From: Plecoglossus altivelis
Lineage: Eukaryota; Chordata; Actinopteri; Osmeriformes; Plecoglossidae
DNA length: 64,000 bases
Assembly: GCA_036571765.1 (NCBI GenBank)
Contig: BROE01000013.1
Location: forward strand, 15,271,226-15,335,225
Reading direction: 5' to 3'
The notes below the pieces were generated by a model. That model did no database searches. It had not been told where the DNA came from and saw only the letters and a list, made by a program, of their open reading frames with translations. The first letter of the stretch is position 1. Every line of letters begins with the position of its first letter. Below, piece by piece: positions 62,401-64,000 of this stretch. Made by a program: the position numbers and the translations under genes.

Positions 62401-62791
62401 ACGGAGTGAAATGTGTTGACATCCCTGCTCTGAAGTCTTATTTTAGCGTCACAGACAAGGTCTGAGCTAATCTGTGGTGTTCGGCTGTGCAGGACTCCAT
62501 GCTGGAGTTTGACGGGCAGGCTTTGGACCCGGCCATCGTGTCAGCTCAACCCATGAAGACAGTCCACACTGGGGATCTGCAGCAGCTGGCCTGTGGCCCA
62601 GGTGACCAGCTGCTGCCCTCTCCTCCACGCGGCACCCCCTCACTCGCTGTCTCATCAGGGGGGGTTCAGGTGTAAGATGAGCATCTGTGCTCGCTGTACT
62701 AATCGTCTGTTATCTGTCTGTTTGTGCAGTCCACGCAGAGTCCAGACTCCCTCAGACAGGGACAGTTCCGGGACAACCTGAACCCACACAA
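59297..62791 (+). CDS. caprin1: Caprin-1 (cell cycle associated protein 1), N-terminal 412 codons in 11 exons; 3' part unresolved
   Basis: Caprin-1 is a cytoplasmic RNA-binding protein that partners G3BP1 and FMRP in stress and neuronal RNA granules. The exons join in phase from MPSAMVGNNA to EPTQ. Recognisable parts are the basic coiled-coil HR1 region (MKQVLGVIDKKVRNMEKKKG, KLDDYQAKKNKGERLNQDQL), the KSARREQLQREETEQRRLKT helix, the dimerisation region through LTDQYEEASLHLWELLEGRD, an acidic run after NGLCQ, and the G3BP-binding segment TYNFMQDSMLEFD. The RNA-binding RGG-rich C-terminus, about 300 residues in human, should lie in later exons. Those are lost in the unreadable stretch after 62.8 kb or outside the window. 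Every splice site is GT-AG. Caprin-2 is less likely because of the MPSA start and VHAESRLPQ segment. Confidence 0.95.
59719..59781 (+). CDS. caprin1: caprin1 exon (GKLDDYQAKKNKGERLNQDQ)
   Basis: The exon is 63 bases (21 codons), phase 0, between CCGACCAG and GTAAGC. It belongs to the conserved coiled-coil HR1 region. Confidence 0.95.
59997..60083 (+). CDS. caprin1: caprin1 exon (DALSKFQEISNNLEFARELQ)
   Basis: The exon is 87 bases (29 codons), phase 0, after CTCTGAAG and before GTGAGT. It ends KSFLTLGQD. Confidence 0.95.
60195..60436 (+). CDS. caprin1: caprin1 exon, helical dimerisation region
   Basis: The exon is 242 bases: 80 codons plus AG. It encodes IQKAVKKSARREQLQREETE, the VLELQFLLERLGDDGVRQDL helix, and LDDFYKLVGPERDHDV. 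The acceptor is CCTGCAG and the donor GTACGC. It is more GC-rich than its neighbours. Confidence 0.96.
60656..60738 (+). CDS. caprin1: caprin1 exon (LTDQYEEASLHLWELLEGRD)
   Basis: The exon is 83 bases. The first base completes Arg and the last base opens a Tyr codon. It lies between TTCTAG and GTAAGT. Confidence 0.95.
60739..61442 (+). other. caprin1: caprin1 intron
   Basis: This 704-base intron runs from GTAAGT to CCAATCAG. It has a G-rich run near 60764-60780 and a short CA repeat near 61080-61105. No other feature is seen. Confidence 0.9.
61443..61613 (+). CDS. caprin1: caprin1 exon with acidic tract
   Basis: The exon is 171 bases, starting with two bases of Tyr. It encodes KALKETLDKVLLSDYFDRVQ, PHQNGLCQ, then eleven consecutive Glu/Asp residues and a Glu/Ala/Pro-rich stretch. 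The donor is GTAACC. Confidence 0.95.
61732..61784 (+). CDS. caprin1: caprin1 small exon (GAVTEEYTETIELEATE)
   Basis: The exon is 53 bases, completing a split Glu codon and adding 17 codons. It lies between TTTCCCAG and GTGAGC. EEYTE is shared with human Caprin-1. Confidence 0.93.
61901..61984 (+). CDS. caprin1: caprin1 exon (FVNRQFIPDSTYSSTEKDQV)
   Basis: The exon is 84 bases (28 codons), phase 0, after CTCTTGCAG and before GTATGC. It matches the VNRQF...EKEQVDEW-type block of Caprin-1. Confidence 0.95.
62117..62263 (+). CDS. caprin1: caprin1 exon, start of G3BP-binding segment
   Basis: The exon is 147 bases (49 codons), phase 0. It has a Pro-rich segment (NSPSPAPTPDPVV) and VQDLMAQMQGTYNFMQ, where YNF-x-Q is the core of the known G3BP1-binding motif. 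The motif continues in the next exon. Confidence 0.95.
62493..62601 (+). CDS. caprin1: caprin1 exon (DSMLEFDGQALDPAIVSAQP)
   Basis: The exon is 109 bases: 36 codons plus one. It lies between GCTGTGCAG and GTGACC. It completes the G3BP-binding region and ends QQLACGP. Confidence 0.95.
62730..62791 (+). CDS. caprin1: caprin1 exon (HAESRLPQTGTVPGQPEPTQ)
   Basis: The exon is 62 bases, completing Val then 20 codons. The acceptor is TTGTGCAG and the donor GTACGT at 62792. It aligns to VHSESRLAQPNQVPVQPEAT of human Caprin-1. It is the last exon I can support. Confidence 0.9.
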
Positions 62792-64000
62792 GTACGTCAA
62801 CAACTATCTCTCCCAGTTTTTCGGTAACTATGGGGGGCGTTTTGTGTGGATGGGGTTTTCGGTTTCTTTTTTTGGTTTCACACTCCTTGACTAAATTAGT
62901 CTTCGTACAAAGCGCCAACTCTTTGTTATGCGCTTATCCTTGACGTCCTGTCCAGCCGCCTGCTGGCACCCAATTGAAGTGCCCTAGCCTTTATGGTGTC
63001 TCCCCCGTACTCCCTCTCTCGCTTCTAGGAAGTTAATCCCTGCCTCCCATCCCCCTCACCCCCTTACCCTCCTTACGGACCCACAATCTCCTTTCTCGCG
63101 GCGATCTGTCGTGATTCTGACTATTACTTCTTTATTTTATCTCTCTACTTCCTCTTGTTACGTTCAGGCTAACCCTACTCTTCTCCTTCATCCCGCGCAC
63201 ACAGCAACTGCTGTTGTTGAAGATGATAACAGTGATTGACGTTATGAGGCCCTATCTACATATTGCTATCAATCTACATACTCTATCCACTGACCTCAAC
63301 CCCTCTACCGCACCGCCTTCTCCCCTACCAGTAAGTGATGCGTCTATCTGAATACCCAGTGTTTGACCGTCTGTGATGATTGTGCTGTGTGTGTGTGTGA
63401 CTGTGTCGTCTCTTGTCTCCTCTCCGTTTCCCACTCCCTCCCTCACCAATGGACTCGTTCTCGAGCAACTCTACCCTCCTATGCGTACCCGGAGAGATCC
63501 AGCACTCCCTGGCGACCAACGCTCGTTGTCACCTTCCCTCCTGCACCTCTTCTGCCCCTCCTTCCCCTGCCTGAATCTTATCCCCCGCACCCTGCTCTCC
63601 AACCACCTCCCCCAAGCGCGGGAAGGCCGAGCATATCCATACATGTCAATCCTGTTTTCAGGGCTCCGTCACGCACCATGTCACGTCGTCACTTTAGCAG
63701 CAGTTCGAGCCTGTTAAGGGTCCTTCTTTCATTAGTGGTTTTTTACAACAGCACACGTCGCCATGCATTCTTCATACAGCCCCTCCGAAGCTACTTAGAC
63801 AGGGGCCCGTTTTGCTTCTTTTGGTGTTACTTTGTGATAACCGCTGGTCAATGTTCACGATAGCGCTGGGAAAAGACTAGAACGTGGGAATGAAACTACA
63901 TTTTTGGAGTCTCTTAGTTTTGTCTGCAGTAGTCACTTCCCATCTCCCCTCCCCACATAACTCCTCTTGTCACCCACCCCATCCCGTCGACACAATCCCT
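62792..64000 (+). other. caprin1: caprin1 downstream region, poor or atypical sequence, exons not resolved
   Basis: The next caprin1 exon should begin V-P-L-V-S-S. A possible trace lies at 63454-63466 (CTCGTTCTCGAGC would read LVSS if one T were removed), but neither an acceptor nor a following frame fits. From about 62900 the sequence is CpG-richer, full of short C runs and frame-broken. I cannot annotate exons here. Confidence 0.5.

Noticed and set aside
1..64000. A hidden novel system, such as a mobile element cluster, viral insertion or RNA gene
   Set aside because: I found no transposase, reverse transcriptase, integrase, tRNA-like or rRNA sequence on either strand. The coding content is three known vertebrate genes.

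Overview
This is a vertebrate nuclear genome window, almost certainly from a teleost fish. Genes are split into short exons with GT-AG introns. There are many CA/GT, GA/CT and CTGT microsatellites. The encoded proteins match vertebrate EXT2, ALX4 and CAPRIN1, with fish-like substitutions. No bacterial, viral or plasmid organisation is visible. I could not narrow the species.

Layout: (1) 1-8.8 kb, plus strand: the 3' part of ext2, the heparan-sulfate co-polymerase exostosin-2. Five clean C-terminal exons and one damaged exon encode the C-terminal glycosyltransferase (GT64-type) domain, followed by a 3' UTR with two AATAAA signals. (2) 8.8-13.1 kb: intergenic DNA between convergent genes, including the alx4 3' UTR. 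(3) 13.1-29.4 kb, minus strand: a complete four-exon alx4, a paired-class homeobox transcription factor of 369 residues with a C-terminal OAR motif. It has a 10-kb first intron. (4) 29.4-57.9 kb: a gene desert upstream of alx4. I found no coding exon there, only microsatellites, a perfect 40-bp palindrome and a CpG-richer atypical block at about 42.8-44.4 kb. (5) 57.9-64 kb, plus strand: caprin1, with a putative TATA-type promoter, a non-coding first exon and eleven clean coding exons (412 codons). The gene runs into a poor-looking stretch after 62.8 kb and its C-terminal half is not resolvable.

The three genes do not form a pathway. EXT2 works in the Golgi, ALX4 in the nucleus, and Caprin-1 in cytoplasmic RNA granules. 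The tail-to-tail ext2/alx4 pair matches the human 11p11.2 arrangement, and the desert upstream of alx4 is the natural place for its developmental enhancers.

I did not find a previously undescribed biological system. The most useful second-look items are four stretches that look like uncorrected assembly sequence. One of them demonstrably breaks an ext2 exon. Others are the 40-bp palindrome, a pyrimidine-rich minisatellite directly before the alx4 exon-4 splice acceptor, and the compact alx4 N-terminus.
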